A stretch of DNA of 64,000 nt, taken from assembly GCA_000378025.1 (NCBI GenBank), contig KB899087.1, positions 4,521,501 through 4,585,500 of the forward strand, in the 5' to 3' direction. Shown one piece after another: positions 16,960 through 26,152 of this stretch. The notes below the pieces were generated by a model. It was given only the letters and a program-made list of their open reading frames with translations. It was not told the origin of the DNA and did no database searches. How positions within the stretch are numbered: the stretch's first letter is position 1; each line of letters starts with the position of its first letter. Both the position numbers and the translations under genes were made by a program. Source of the DNA: Xanthobacteraceae bacterium 501b (GTDB lineage: Bacteria; Pseudomonadota; Alphaproteobacteria; Rhizobiales; Xanthobacteraceae).

Positions 16960-18591
16960 ATGACGGGTTCAACCGTGCGTTCGGTCACGTATGACCTTCT
17001 GCGTGAGCTGGGACTGACGACCTTCTTCGGCAATCCAGGTTCGACGGAGGAAACCTTCCTCAAGGATTTCCCGGCCGATTTCACCTATCACCTCGCCTTG
17101 CAGGAGGCGTCCGCCATCGCCATCGCCGATGGCTATGCGCAGGCGACCGGCAAGCCGGCGATCGTCAATGTCCACACCGCCGCGGGGCTCGGCAATGCGA
17201 TGGGCAACCTCATCACCGCCGCCCTCAACAAGACGCCGCTCATCGTCACCGCCGGCCAGCAGACGCGCGAAATGCTGCTGATGGAGCCGTGGTTGACCAA
17301 TGTGGACGCCACGCAGCTGCCGCGCCCCTGGGTGAAATGGGCTTATGAGCCGGCGCGGCCGGAAGACGTGCCCGCCGCCTTCATGCGCGCCTATGCCACC
17401 GCGACGCAGGCGCCGGCCGGGCCGGTGTTCCTCTCGCTGCCGCTCGACGACTGGGACAAGAAGCTGGAAGGCCGCGCGGTGGTGCGCAGTGTGAGCCAGC
17501 GCATCGCCCCCGACCCGGAGCGGCTGAAGGAATTCGCTGACATCCTTTCCGGCGCCGCCAACCCGGCGCTGATCTTCGGCGCGGCGCTCGACCGGGGTGC
17601 CGGCTGGCCGGACGCGATCGCGCTGGCGCAGGCGCTGGACGCCACCGTGTTCGCGGCGCCGGCGAGCGAGCGCTGCCCCTTCCCGGAGGACCACCCGCTC
17701 TATGCCGGCGGGCTGCCCTTCGCCATCGGCCCGCTCAGCGAGAGGCTGAAAGGGCACGATGTCGCCATCGTCATCGGCGCGCCGGTGTTCCGCTACTACC
17801 CTTATGTCGCCGGCGATTACCTGCCCGAGGGGCTGCGCCTGCTGCATATCAGCGACGACCCGGCGGAGACGGCGCGCGCGCCTGTCGGCGACAGCCTGGT
17901 GGGCGATGCGGTGCTGGCGACGCGCTCGCTGGCCGGGCTGGTGCGGGCGCGCGCGGCCACCCGCGTCGCCCGCGAGAAGCTGGCGCACCGCATGGCGCCG
18001 CATCCGGCATCCGACGCGCCGGCGACCGTGGGCGAGGTGCCGACCGCTGCGCAGGTGTTCGCGGCGCTGGCGCAGGTGCGGCTGCCGCACACGGTGCTGG
18101 TGGAGGAATCGCCCTCCAACCTCGCCGACCTGCACGCGCATTGGCCGATCACCGAGCCGGCGACCTTCTTCACCTTCGCCAGCGGCGGGCTCGGCTGGAA
18201 CCTGCCGGCCTCGGTCGGCATCGCCTTGGGCGAGCGCGACACCGGGCGGAACCGGCCTGTCATGCTGATCATCGGCGACGGCTCGTTCCAATATTCGCTG
18301 CAGGCGCTGTGGACGGCGGCGCAGAGCGGGCTACCGCTGGTGATCCTGGCGCTGCGCAATGGCGAATATGGCATCCTGAAATCCTTCGCCGTGCTGGAGG
18401 AGACGCCCGGCGTACCGGGGCTGGACATTCCCGACCTCGATCTCGTCAGCCTCGCCAAGGGCTTTGGCTGCGCCGCCGAGCGGATCAGCGATCTCGGCGT
18501 TCTGAAGCAGCGGGTGGCGGCGGCGTTCAACGCCACGGGGCCGACCGTGTTCGAGGTGCCGATCAACCCGTCCATCCCGCCGCTGATCTGA
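16960..18591 (+). CDS. mdlC: Benzoylformate decarboxylase-like thiamine diphosphate enzyme
   Basis: A 543-residue ThDP-dependent decarboxylase closely resembling Pseudomonas benzoylformate decarboxylase along its length. FGNPGSTEETFLKDFP holds the active-site serine equivalent to S26, and VNVHTAAGLGNAMG the histidine equivalent to H70. The ThDP site is GDGSFQYSLQALW with a following NGEYG. The position matching catalytic H281 reads RYYPY, a tyrosine instead of histidine. ATG at 16960 follows GGGGGA; GTG 16948 is an alternative. No mandelate pathway genes are adjacent, so the true 2-keto acid substrate is open. Confidence 0.85.
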   Translation: MTGSTVRSVTYDLLRELGLTTFFGNPGSTEETFLKDFPADFTYHLALQEASAIAIADGYAQATGKPAIVNVHTAAGLGNAMGNLITAALNKTPLIVTAGQQTREMLLMEPWLTNVDATQLPRPWVKWAYEPARPEDVPAAFMRAYATATQAPAGPVFLSLPLDDWDKKLEGRAVVRSVSQRIAPDPERLKEFADILSGAANPALIFGAALDRGAGWPDAIALAQALDATVFAAPASERCPFPEDHPLYAGGLPFAIGPLSERLKGHDVAIVIGAPVFRYYPYVAGDYLPEGLRLLHISDDPAETARAPVGDSLVGDAVLATRSLAGLVRARAATRVAREKLAHRMAPHPASDAPATVGEVPTAAQVFAALAQVRLPHTVLVEESPSNLADLHAHWPITEPATFFTFASGGLGWNLPASVGIALGERDTGRNRPVMLIIGDGSFQYSLQALWTAAQSGLPLVILALRNGEYGILKSFAVLEETPGVPGLDIPDLDLVSLAKGFGCAAERISDLGVLKQRVAAAFNATGPTVFEVPINPSIPPLI

Positions 18592-18674
18592 GCGGGGCGT
18601 CGGCGCGTCGGCATCCTTGCCCGGTGGCCCGGTTCGGCGCTACCTCGGGGGATGCCGCGCAGCGAGACGCTTTT

Positions 18675-19385
18675 ATGATTCCCTGGACCCTGCTCGATAC
18701 CGCCCATGTGCCCGACGGCGGCGAGCTGCGCCTCAAGCGACGGGGCGCGGAATTCTCCATCATGGCCGGGGCGACCGAGCTGATGAACAGCCGTCTCAGC
18801 GGCTCGGAGAAGGCGCTGGCGACGCTGGTCTGTGCCCGGCTTGGCGCGCGGCCGGCGCCGGTGCTGCTGATTGGCGGGCTCGGCATGGGCTTCACCCTGC
18901 GCGCCGCGCTGGGCGAGGTGGGGCCCGAGGCGCGGATCGTGGTGGCCGAGCTGGTGCCGGCGGTGATCGACTGGGCGCGCGGGCCGATGGCGGAGATTTT
19001 TGGCGACAGCCTCGATGATCCGCGCGTCACCCTTCAGGAAGGCGATGTCGCCCGGCTCATCGGCGCGGGGCGGGCCGCCTATGACGCCATCCTGCTCGAT
19101 GTCGACAATGGCCCGGGCGGGCTGACGCGGGCGGCCAATGATGGGCTCTACAGCCCCGCCGGCCTCGGCGCGGCCTCGGCGGCACTGCGGCCGGGCGGGG
19201 TGCTGGCGGTGTGGTCCTCGGCACCGGATAGCGGCTTCACCGGGCGCCTGCGCCAGGCGGGCTTTTCGGTGGAGGAGGCGCGGGTGCGCGCCCATGGCAA
19301 AAGCGGCGCGCGCCATGTCATCTGGCTGGCGGAAAAGCGCGCCGGCGGTGCCCCGGCGGCGCCGCGCCCGCCGCGCCGTTCGTGA
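18675..19385 (+). CDS. Spermidine synthase-like protein, probably not a canonical aminopropyltransferase
   Basis: A 236-residue class I Rossmann protein of the spermidine synthase/SpeE-like superfamily: LLIGGLGMGFTLRAAL (nucleotide-binding glycines), VVVAEL (acidic end of strand 2), EGDVARLI and DAILLDVDNGPGG. In true SpeE the last motif is DSTDP-like with a catalytic aspartate; here it is DVDNGP, and the N-terminal polyamine domain is short. It may be a methyltransferase-like or orphan SpeE relative. ATG at 18675 was chosen because the upstream open frame overlaps the decarboxylase gene. The C-terminus is Pro/Arg-rich. Confidence 0.75.
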   Translation: MIPWTLLDTAHVPDGGELRLKRRGAEFSIMAGATELMNSRLSGSEKALATLVCARLGARPAPVLLIGGLGMGFTLRAALGEVGPEARIVVAELVPAVIDWARGPMAEIFGDSLDDPRVTLQEGDVARLIGAGRAAYDAILLDVDNGPGGLTRAANDGLYSPAGLGAASAALRPGGVLAVWSSAPDSGFTGRLRQAGFSVEEARVRAHGKSGARHVIWLAEKRAGGAPAAPRPPRRS

Positions 19386-19407
19386 GCCCACGCCCGGAGG
19401 GCTGACC

Positions 19408-20076
19408 GTGGAAACTACGCTCTATCTGCCGATCAAGCGCTTTCTGGAAGAACGCGGCTTCACCGTGAAGGGGGAGATCGGCGGCTGCGATCTTGTGGCG
19501 CTGTCGGATGACGAGACGCCTGTGGTGGTGATCGGCGAACTGAAGCTCAGCTTCAATCTGGAGCTGGTGCTGCAGGCGGTGCATCGCGCCGGCGCCGGCG
19601 ACGAGGTGTGGCTGGCGGCGCGGGCCTCGCTGCGCGGCGGCGGGCGCGAGAGCGATGCGCGCTTCCGCAATCTCTGCCGCCGGCTCGGCTTCGGCATGCT
19701 GCTGGTGTTGCCCGACGGCGCGGTGACGATCCTGGTCAGCCCCGACGCGCCGATGCCGCGCAAGGACCCGCGCCGCCGCTCCCGGCTGGTGTCCGAGCAC
19801 CGGCGAAGGCAGGGCGACCCGGCGGTGGGCGGGGGCTCGCGCGTGCCTGTGATGACCGCCTATCGGCAGCAGGCGCTGGCCTGCGCCGCCGTGCTGGCGG
19901 CCGGCCCGGCGCGCCCGCGCGACCTGCGCCCGCGCGCGCCGGATGCGGGGAAAATCCTGCGCGACAATGTCTATGGCTGGTTCGCGCGCACCGAGCGCGG
20001 CGTCTACGCCCTCACCCCCGCCGGGCATGAGGCGCTGGCGCGCTGGCCGCAGGCGGTCGTCGAACCCCCGGTGTAG
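19408..20076 (+). CDS. DUF2161 protein, predicted PD-(D/E)XK nuclease fold
   Basis: A 222-residue protein starting at GTG 19408 with GGAGG seven bases upstream. The N-terminal half has GGCDLVAL followed by VVIGELKLS, which fits a PD-(D/E)XK active site (aspartate, then E-x-K). The middle is basic (KDPRRRSRL), and the C-terminal part resembles a winged helix with [19 protein letters not shown] recognise the DUF2161 family, annotated as a putative phosphodiesterase. Function unknown. It follows the SpeE-like gene by 22 bp, probably in one transcript. Confidence 0.75.
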   Translation: METTLYLPIKRFLEERGFTVKGEIGGCDLVALSDDETPVVVIGELKLSFNLELVLQAVHRAGAGDEVWLAARASLRGGGRESDARFRNLCRRLGFGMLLVLPDGAVTILVSPDAPMPRKDPRRRSRLVSEHRRRQGDPAVGGGSRVPVMTAYRQQALACAAVLAAGPARPRDLRPRAPDAGKILRDNVYGWFARTERGVYALTPAGHEALARWPQAVVEPPV

Positions 20077-20153
20077 CCGGCGCCGCGTCAAACCCCTGTC
20101 ACCGGCCGGGGATAGCCAAGGCGCACCGCCCGAGCCGACAGGAGAGCTTCGTG

Positions 20154-21428
20154 ATGATGTTCCACGCTTTGCGCGCACCCCAGCGTCCCGCCCTCCGGTC
20201 CCTCTCCGCCGCGCTGTTCGCGCTGGCGCTTGCCGCCCCGGCGGCGGCGGAGACGGGGGCCAGCGCTATCGGCAGTATCGAGATCGGCCCGCGTCCGTTC
20301 TATCTCGTCGGCGAGATGAAGGATGGCGCACTGAAGGACCAGCTGGCTCAGTGCAAGGGCCCGTTCACGGCGAAAAACTTCTCCATCGCCCATCGCGGCG
20401 CGCCGCTGCAGTTTCCCGAGCACACGCGCGAGGGCTACATCGCCGCCGCGCGCATGGGGGCCGGCGTGATCGAATGCGATGTCGCCTTCACCAAGGACCG
20501 CGAGCTGGTGTGCCGCCATGCCCAGTGCGACCTGCACACCACGACCGACATTCTCGCCCGGCCGGAACTGGCGGCGAAATGCTCGGAAGGCTTCCAGCCG
20601 GCCGACCCCACGACGGGGCGCAAGGCCAGCGCCAAGTGCTGCACCAGCGACCTGACGCTGGCCGAGTTCAAATCGCTGCGGCCGAAGATGGACGGCTTCA
20701 ACCCGCGCGGGGTGACAGCGCAGGAATATATGGACGGCACGCCGAGCTGGCGCACCGACCTCTATGTGAACCGGGCGACGCTGGTTTCGCATAAGGAATA
20801 TATCGATCTGGTGAAGTCGCTGGGCCTCAAGTTCACCCCCGAGCTGAAGACCCCTGAGGTCGCCATGCCCTTCGAGGGCGGCTACAGCCAGGAGCACTAC
20901 GCCCAGCAGATGATCGACGAGTACAAGGCGGCCGGCATCGACCCGCGCGATGTCTACGCCCAGTCCTTCCGCCTCGACGATGTGCTGTACTGGCTCAAGG
21001 CCGAGCCGGCCTTCGGCGCGCAGGCGGTCTATCTCGACGGGCGCGACGAGGAGAGCAAGGGCTTCGACAATATGAAGCCCGAGACCTGGCAGCCTTCCAT
21101 GCAGGAGCTGGCGGACAAGGGCGTGAAGATCCTCGCCCCGCCGCTGTGGATGCTGGTGACGCACAAGGACGGCCGGATCGTGCCCTCCGTCTATGCCGAG
21201 GAAGCGAAGAAGGCGGGGCTCGGCCTCATCAGCTGGTCGCTGGAGCGCTCCGGCCCGCTCAACACCGGCGGCGGCTATTACTACCAGTCGGTCAAGCCGG
21301 TGATCGACCGCGACGGCGACATGCTGGCGCTGCTCGATGTGCTCGCCCGCGATATCGGCGTGATCGGCGTGTTCTCGGACTGGCCGGCGACCACCACCTT
21401 CTACGCCAACTGCCTGAAGCTGAACTGA
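20154..21428 (+). CDS. Periplasmic glycerophosphodiester phosphodiesterase
   Basis: A 424-residue GDPD-family enzyme with a signal peptide (hydrophobic to about residue 33, ending AAAETG). It cleaves glycerophosphodiesters to glycerol-3-phosphate and an alcohol. The active site is visible as [24 protein letters not shown] and CRHAQCD, and the barrel continues to [10 protein letters not shown] at the end. It is longer than the cytoplasmic UgpQ type and matches the GlpQ size class with extra loops. AGGAG lies nine bases before ATG 20154; GTG 20151 is also possible. It ends 10 bp from the convergent AEC gene. Confidence 0.9.
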   Translation: MMFHALRAPQRPALRSLSAALFALALAAPAAAETGASAIGSIEIGPRPFYLVGEMKDGALKDQLAQCKGPFTAKNFSIAHRGAPLQFPEHTREGYIAAARMGAGVIECDVAFTKDRELVCRHAQCDLHTTTDILARPELAAKCSEGFQPADPTTGRKASAKCCTSDLTLAEFKSLRPKMDGFNPRGVTAQEYMDGTPSWRTDLYVNRATLVSHKEYIDLVKSLGLKFTPELKTPEVAMPFEGGYSQEHYAQQMIDEYKAAGIDPRDVYAQSFRLDDVLYWLKAEPAFGAQAVYLDGRDEESKGFDNMKPETWQPSMQELADKGVKILAPPLWMLVTHKDGRIVPSVYAEEAKKAGLGLISWSLERSGPLNTGGGYYYQSVKPVIDRDGDMLALLDVLARDIGVIGVFSDWPATTTFYANCLKLN

Positions 21429-21438
21429 GGGCGGCGCC

Positions 21439-22383
21439 TCAGCTGACGCCGAGAATCAGGAACCAGATCGTTACGGTGAACAGGCTCGCCGCCGTCGACA
21501 GCGAGACCGCGCTGGCGGCGGCGGTGACGCCGGCCTTGTAGCGCTGGGCGAGCAGATAGGCATTGATGCCGCAGGGCATGGCGGCGAACACAACAGCCAC
21601 ATCGGCCCAGACCGGCGGCATCGGCAGCATCCGCGTCAGCGCATAGACGATGGCCGGGTGCACGCCGAGCTTCAGCGTCGAGATCAGGATCGCCGGGCCG
21701 ATATCGCCGCGTATGGGATAGCGGTGCAGCGCGAGGCCGAGCGAGACCAGCGCGCAGGGCACGGCGGAAGCGGCCAGCATGTCCAGCGTCTGTTTCAGTA
21801 CCCCGCTTGGCACATAGCCCGCGAGCTTGGCGATGCCGCCGGCATAGATGCCGAGCAGGATCGGGTTGAAGGCCAGCATCCGCCCCAGCTTGCGCAGGCT
21901 GGCCAGCGACATGCCGGCCGCCGCGCCTTCCGCCAGCACGGTGGCCAGCACCATCATGATCGGCAGATGGATGGCGATCAGCAGGAACAGCGGCACCGCC
22001 CCCTCCGGCCCGAAGGCCTGGAGGATGAGCGGCACGCCGACGAACACGGTGTTGGCCTGGCCGGAGGTGAAGCCCTGGATCACCGATTCGAGGTGCCCGC
22101 GCCCGAACAGCCTTTTCGCCGCCAGCATGCCGAGGGCGAAGACCAGGAAGGCGCCGGTGAAATAGGCGATCCAGTAGCCCCAGGGCTGGCCTTCCTGCGG
22201 CAGCTGCGCCTCGGCCAGCGTCTTGAAGATGAGCACCGGCACGGCCAGCCCGAACACATATTCGGACAGGCCCTCGGCGGCGCGCTCGCGCAGATGGCCC
22301 GAGAGCGAGGCGACGAAGCCGAGGCCGATCAGGCCGAAGACCGGCGCCACGACAAGGGCGATGGCACCGAGCTGCGCCAGCAT
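21439..22383 (-). CDS. AEC-family (auxin efflux carrier-like) transporter
   Basis: A 314-residue inner-membrane protein with about ten hydrophobic helices in two halves, including the family's GFTSGQANTVFVGVPLI segment and a C-terminal AAMPCGINAYLLAQRY motif. AEC members export or exchange organic anions such as malate. It starts 3 bp after the small gene upstream on the same strand, so they are co-transcribed. Substrate unknown. Confidence 0.88.
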   Translation of the reverse strand: MLAQLGAIALVVAPVFGLIGLGFVASLSGHLRERAAEGLSEYVFGLAVPVLIFKTLAEAQLPQEGQPWGYWIAYFTGAFLVFALGMLAAKRLFGRGHLESVIQGFTSGQANTVFVGVPLILQAFGPEGAVPLFLLIAIHLPIMMVLATVLAEGAAAGMSLASLRKLGRMLAFNPILLGIYAGGIAKLAGYVPSGVLKQTLDMLAASAVPCALVSLGLALHRYPIRGDIGPAILISTLKLGVHPAIVYALTRMLPMPPVWADVAVVFAAMPCGINAYLLAQRYKAGVTAAASAVSLSTAASLFTVTIWFLILGVS

Positions 22384-22386
22384 CGC

Positions 22387-22680
22387 TCAGGCCGCGATCT
22401 CGCCCGAGGCGCTCGACACGAGATGGGAGGTGCGCACCGGCACCATCACGTCGATCCGCGCCCAGAGCCGCTCGGCGATGTCGGGGCCGGCGACGAAGGC
22501 GATCTCCGCCCGCATCGTGCCGAGATGGGCGGGGTCGATCTTGCCATCGGCCGGCCCGTCCAGCCGGATGCGGGTGGGCTGGACGTCATGGATGGCGAAG
22601 GGCTCCAGCAGGCGGAGCATGAGATTGGGATGGGCATCCGCCTCGACGACGAGGCGGTGGCGGCAAAGACCGGCAGTCAT
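22387..22680 (-). CDS. Small protein of unknown function, possibly ACT-like
   Basis: A 97-residue soluble protein. The pattern HRLVVEADAHPNLMLRLLEP followed by a strand-rich segment and a helix (PDIAERLWARIDVMV) suggests a small beta-alpha-beta regulatory fold of the ACT type, as in acetolactate synthase small subunits, but I cannot confirm it. It lies 3 bp upstream of the AEC transporter start, so it may sense the transporter's substrate. No strong ribosome site is visible before ATG 22680. Confidence 0.55.
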   Translation of the reverse strand: MTAGLCRHRLVVEADAHPNLMLRLLEPFAIHDVQPTRIRLDGPADGKIDPAHLGTMRAEIAFVAGPDIAERLWARIDVMVPVRTSHLVSSASGEIAA

Positions 22681-22869
22681 GGGAGTGTCCGATGATGACG
22701 AGGAATCGGGAGGGCGTGCGTCAGGAAACCCGGCCGAACCTGTCGGCCGGGCGGCGAATTCGCCGTCCCGCGCAAAAACGCGCTGTCTCGATCGAAGCGA
22801 TCATCATGGCGGGGAAACTAGGCGCCGCGCGCGCCGCCGTCAATGGCGGGCGCCCTTCCCCGTCTGCGC

Positions 22870-23484
22870 TCAGGGCGCCGGTGCCGCGGCGGGGGGCTCT
22901 CCGTCGAGCAGCAGATAGCCCGCCGGGTCGTCCGGGCACAGGCCGCCGGCGCATTCGAGCACGGTGGAAACGCCATTGCCCAGCGCCAGCAGGGCGATCA
23001 GCGCGAAGGCGACCAGCGTCAGACCACTCAGGGTGTGGACGCGCGCGGCCGGCGCGAACTGCCGGTCGAACAGCAGCAGCAGCGCGCAGCCGGCAATGAT
23101 GACGATGAACAGCAGCAGCGCCCAGCTGTAGAAATGCATGCTCAGAAACGGCGCGCCGAAGGTGCCGGTGCCGGGCACGATGTGCAGCAGCACCTGCCGG
23201 GCGGCGACCGCGCCGCCGGCCATGGCCGAGAGAATGGCGAGGGCATAATGGCTCGGGCGCGGGCCGAATTTGACGTTCAGCGCCAGCCCGACGCCGACGC
23301 CGACAAAGCCGGCGCGCTGCAGGATGCAGAGCGGGCAGGGCAATGCGCCGCCGACGAGCTGGTCGTAGAAGGCGAACAGCAGCACGACGCCGACGGCGAT
23401 GAGGCCGAGCGCGTTGAGCTGGCGGGAGAGTTCCGGGGAGAGGATGCCGGGGGAGGTGTTCGGGTTCTGTGTGTTCGGGTTCAT
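22870..23484 (-). CDS. Second DsbB-type disulfide bond formation protein
   Basis: A 204-residue four-helix membrane protein. The first loop has GALPCPLCILQRAGF, the DsbB CPLC redox pair. A later periplasmic segment near the C-terminus has ECAGGLCPDDP, a second pair spaced unlike the usual DsbB loop. It differs clearly from the DsbB at 5929 and belongs to the group that occurs with a short DUF5993 membrane protein, encoded here 10 bp upstream. GGGA lies nine bases before ATG 23484. It probably oxidises a dedicated periplasmic thiol protein. Confidence 0.85.
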   Translation of the reverse strand: MNPNTQNPNTSPGILSPELSRQLNALGLIAVGVVLLFAFYDQLVGGALPCPLCILQRAGFVGVGVGLALNVKFGPRPSHYALAILSAMAGGAVAARQVLLHIVPGTGTFGAPFLSMHFYSWALLLFIVIIAGCALLLLFDRQFAPAARVHTLSGLTLVAFALIALLALGNGVSTVLECAGGLCPDDPAGYLLLDGEPPAAAPAP

Positions 23485-23494
23485 GGCGCTTCCC

Positions 23495-23650
23495 TCACAG
23501 CACGATGTCGAGCGCGGAGGTGGCGTGCAGCTTGAACAGGGTCAGCAGCACGGCGATCGAGACGAGGCAGGCGGCCAGCGCCAGCGCGCGCCGGCCCAGG
23601 GCCGCGAAGGCCAAGGCGAGACAGAACCCGAAAAAGGGAAGACTCATCAT
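23495..23650 (-). CDS. DUF5993-like small membrane protein (51 residues)
   Basis: A small gene directly upstream of the second dsbB on the same strand. The product starts MMSLPFFGFCLALAF and has two hydrophobic segments (about residues 4-18 and 22-39) separated by the basic turn GRRAL, then KLHATSALDIVL. Size, shape and the HAT-x-x-L end match the DUF5993 family, which sits beside DsbB genes in many proteobacteria. GGAG is about 11 bases before the first of two consecutive ATGs. It may be an accessory subunit of the DsbB; function not established. Confidence 0.75.
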   Translation of the reverse strand: MMSLPFFGFCLALAFAALGRRALALAACLVSIAVLLTLFKLHATSALDIVL

Positions 23651-23749
23651 GATGCTGCACGCTCCACTGCCGGCAAATGCTACCGCTCCGCGCTAAAGAA
23701 GCAGGTCCGTGCCGCATTGTCATGACGCAGCGCGGCAGGGGCGGCCGCT

Positions 23750-25990
23750 CTACACAAAGCTTTGCGGGTCGATGTCGATGTCCACCCTCAGACTGCCGGT
23801 GGCGCGCGGCGCGCCCGCCATCCAGGCGCGGACATAGGCGGAGAGGTCGAAGCTGCGTTCGCAACGGGCGAGCAGGCGGTAGCGGTGGCGGCCGCGAATC
23901 AGCGCCAGCGGCGCCTCGGCCGGGCCGAGCACGCGCACCTTGTCGGTGAAGGGCGAGCAGGCGGCCAGCGCGCGGGCATGGGACTGCGCCGCATGCGGGT
24001 CCGTGCCTGAGATGATGAGGGCGCAGAACCGGGCGAAGGGCGGCAGATGCGCCTCCTCGCGAATGGCGATCTCGCGGTCATAGAAGGCGTCGCGGTCGCC
24101 CGCCACCAGTGCCTGCATCACCGGGTGCTCGGGCATGTAGGTCTGCAAAAAGGCGCGCCCTTCCACCTCATGGCGGCCGGCGCGGCCGGCGACCTGATGC
24201 AGCAGCTGGAAGGTACGCTCGGCGGCGCGGGGGTCGCCATGGCCCAAGCCCACATCGGCATCGATGACGCCAACCATGGCGAGGCCGGGGAAATTATGCC
24301 CCTTGGCGACGAGCTGGGTGCCGACGATGATGTCGACCTCGCCATCCTCGATCGCTTTGAGTTCGGCGCGCAGCCGCTCCACCCCGCCGGCGAGATCGCT
24401 GGAGAGCACCTGCAGCCGGGCCTCGGGAAACAGCTTCGCCGCCTCCTCGTGCAGTCGCTCGACGCCGGGACCGCAGGGAATGAGCGCATTGGGTTCGTGG
24501 CAGTTCGGGCATTCATTGGGCACCGGCATGGCATAGCCGCACTGGTGGCACTCCAGCCGGCGGCGGAAGCGGTGCTCGACCAGCCAGGAGGAGCAGGAGG
24601 GGCATTTGATGCGGTGGCCGCAGGCGCGGCAGAGGGTGAGTGGGGCATAGCCGCGCCGGTTGAGGAACAACAGCGCCTGCCCGCCGGCCTCGATGGTGCG
24701 CTCCATCTCGCGGGCGAGGCGCGGGGCGATCCACTGGCCGCGCGGCGGGCCCTCGCGGCGCAGATCGATCGGCTCCAGCCGCGGCACCTTGGTGCCGGCG
24801 AAGCGCTCGGGCAAGGCGAGGCGGGTGTAGCGCCCGCGCCGGGCGTTCACTTCCGTCTCGATCGAGGGGGTGGCGGAAACCAGGGCGATGGTCGCCCCCT
24901 CCAGCCGCGCCCGCACCACCGCCATGTCGCGGGCGTGGTAATGGACGCCGTCCTCCTGCTTGTAGGCGCTGTCATGCTCCTCATCGACGAGGATCAGGCC
25001 GAGATCGCGGAACGGCAGGAACAGCGCCGAGCGGGCACCGGCGACCACCGAGACCTCGCCCGAGGCGACGCCGCGAAAGATCCGCCCGCGCCGCTTGGTC
25101 GACACGGCGGAGTGCCATTCCGCCGGCCGCACGCCGAAGCGGCGGGCAAAGCGGTCGAGAAAGGCCTGGGTCAGGGCGATTTCCGGCATCAGGATCAGCG
25201 TCTGCCGTCCCTGCCGCATCGCTTCCGCCACCGCCTCGAAATAGGCCTCGGTCTTGCCCGAGCCGGTGACGCCGTCGATGAGGAAGGGCTGGAAGGCGCG
25301 CGCCTTGACCGAGGCCACCAGCTGCGCGGCGGCCTGCGCCTGCGCCGGCAGCAGCTCCGGCACGGCATGGTCCGGGTCCGGCGTCTCGGCGGCGGGCTCG
25401 GGCGGCAGCACCACCGTCTCCAGCACGCCATCGTCGATGAGCCCGTCGACCACGGAAGGCGACACGCCCGCCTCCTTCGCCGCCTCGCTCTTGGCGCGCA
25501 CGAACCCGTCTTCCAGCGCGGCGATTACTTTTTCGCGCGCCTTGGTGCGGCGCTCGGGCCGGTGATCGGTGAGCCGCACGCCGATGCGCTCGCGGGTGAT
25601 GCCGGCGCTCTCGTCATGGCGCAAGGCGAGGCGCAGCACCATGCCGGGCGGGGTGACGGTGTAGTCGGCGATCCACTCGATGAAGGCGATCATCCCGGCG
25701 TTCAGCGGCGCCACATCATAGCGGCGCTGGATCGCCTTCAGCTTGGCGGGGTCGACCGGTTTGGGCTCAGCGGTCCTGGAGTCGGATCGGCTCGGCCAGA
25801 CGCAGCCGAGCATGGTGCGGGTGCCGAGCGGCACCACCACGATATCGCCCACCGCCACCTCCATGCCCTCAGGCACGCGGTAGGAATAGGCCGAACCGAT
25901 GGCGAGCGGCAGCAGCACATCCACCACGCGGGCACGCGAGGGGAACAGGGAGGGGGAATCGGCGGGAGCGGACATGGCGGGGGTCTTCAT
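23750..25990 (-). CDS. priA: Primosomal protein N' (replication restart helicase)
   Basis: A 746-residue 3'-5' DNA helicase that reloads the replisome at stalled forks. Order: N-terminal DNA-binding domain (about 20-120), winged helix, helicase core with Walker A GVTGSGKTEA and DEEH box VDEEHDSAYKQ, then zinc-binding cysteines in CRACGHRIKCPSC and CHQCGYAMPVPNECPNC, then the C-terminal helicase half with HQVAGRAGR. All helicase motifs look intact. ATG at 25990 or 25975; neither has a strong ribosome site. Confidence 0.96.
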   Translation of the reverse strand: MKTPAMSAPADSPSLFPSRARVVDVLLPLAIGSAYSYRVPEGMEVAVGDIVVVPLGTRTMLGCVWPSRSDSRTAEPKPVDPAKLKAIQRRYDVAPLNAGMIAFIEWIADYTVTPPGMVLRLALRHDESAGITRERIGVRLTDHRPERRTKAREKVIAALEDGFVRAKSEAAKEAGVSPSVVDGLIDDGVLETVVLPPEPAAETPDPDHAVPELLPAQAQAAAQLVASVKARAFQPFLIDGVTGSGKTEAYFEAVAEAMRQGRQTLILMPEIALTQAFLDRFARRFGVRPAEWHSAVSTKRRGRIFRGVASGEVSVVAGARSALFLPFRDLGLILVDEEHDSAYKQEDGVHYHARDMAVVRARLEGATIALVSATPSIETEVNARRGRYTRLALPERFAGTKVPRLEPIDLRREGPPRGQWIAPRLAREMERTIEAGGQALLFLNRRGYAPLTLCRACGHRIKCPSCSSWLVEHRFRRRLECHQCGYAMPVPNECPNCHEPNALIPCGPGVERLHEEAAKLFPEARLQVLSSDLAGGVERLRAELKAIEDGEVDIIVGTQLVAKGHNFPGLAMVGVIDADVGLGHGDPRAAERTFQLLHQVAGRAGRHEVEGRAFLQTYMPEHPVMQALVAGDRDAFYDREIAIREEAHLPPFARFCALIISGTDPHAAQSHARALAACSPFTDKVRVLGPAEAPLALIRGRHRYRLLARCERSFDLSAYVRAWMAGAPRATGSLRVDIDIDPQSFV

Positions 25991-26152
25991 AGCGCATCGG
26001 CGCGCGGTGCGCCGGGTCGATCGAGCCGGCGCCGCATGCTGCCGGCAGCTCGATCATTCCCGAGCGAGGCGGGTTTCCGGTTCGCGTGAATGAAATGCGT
26101 AAAGACAAATTCCTGGAGCGCGGCCGGTGGACCGGCTTTCACCCGAGTGCCT

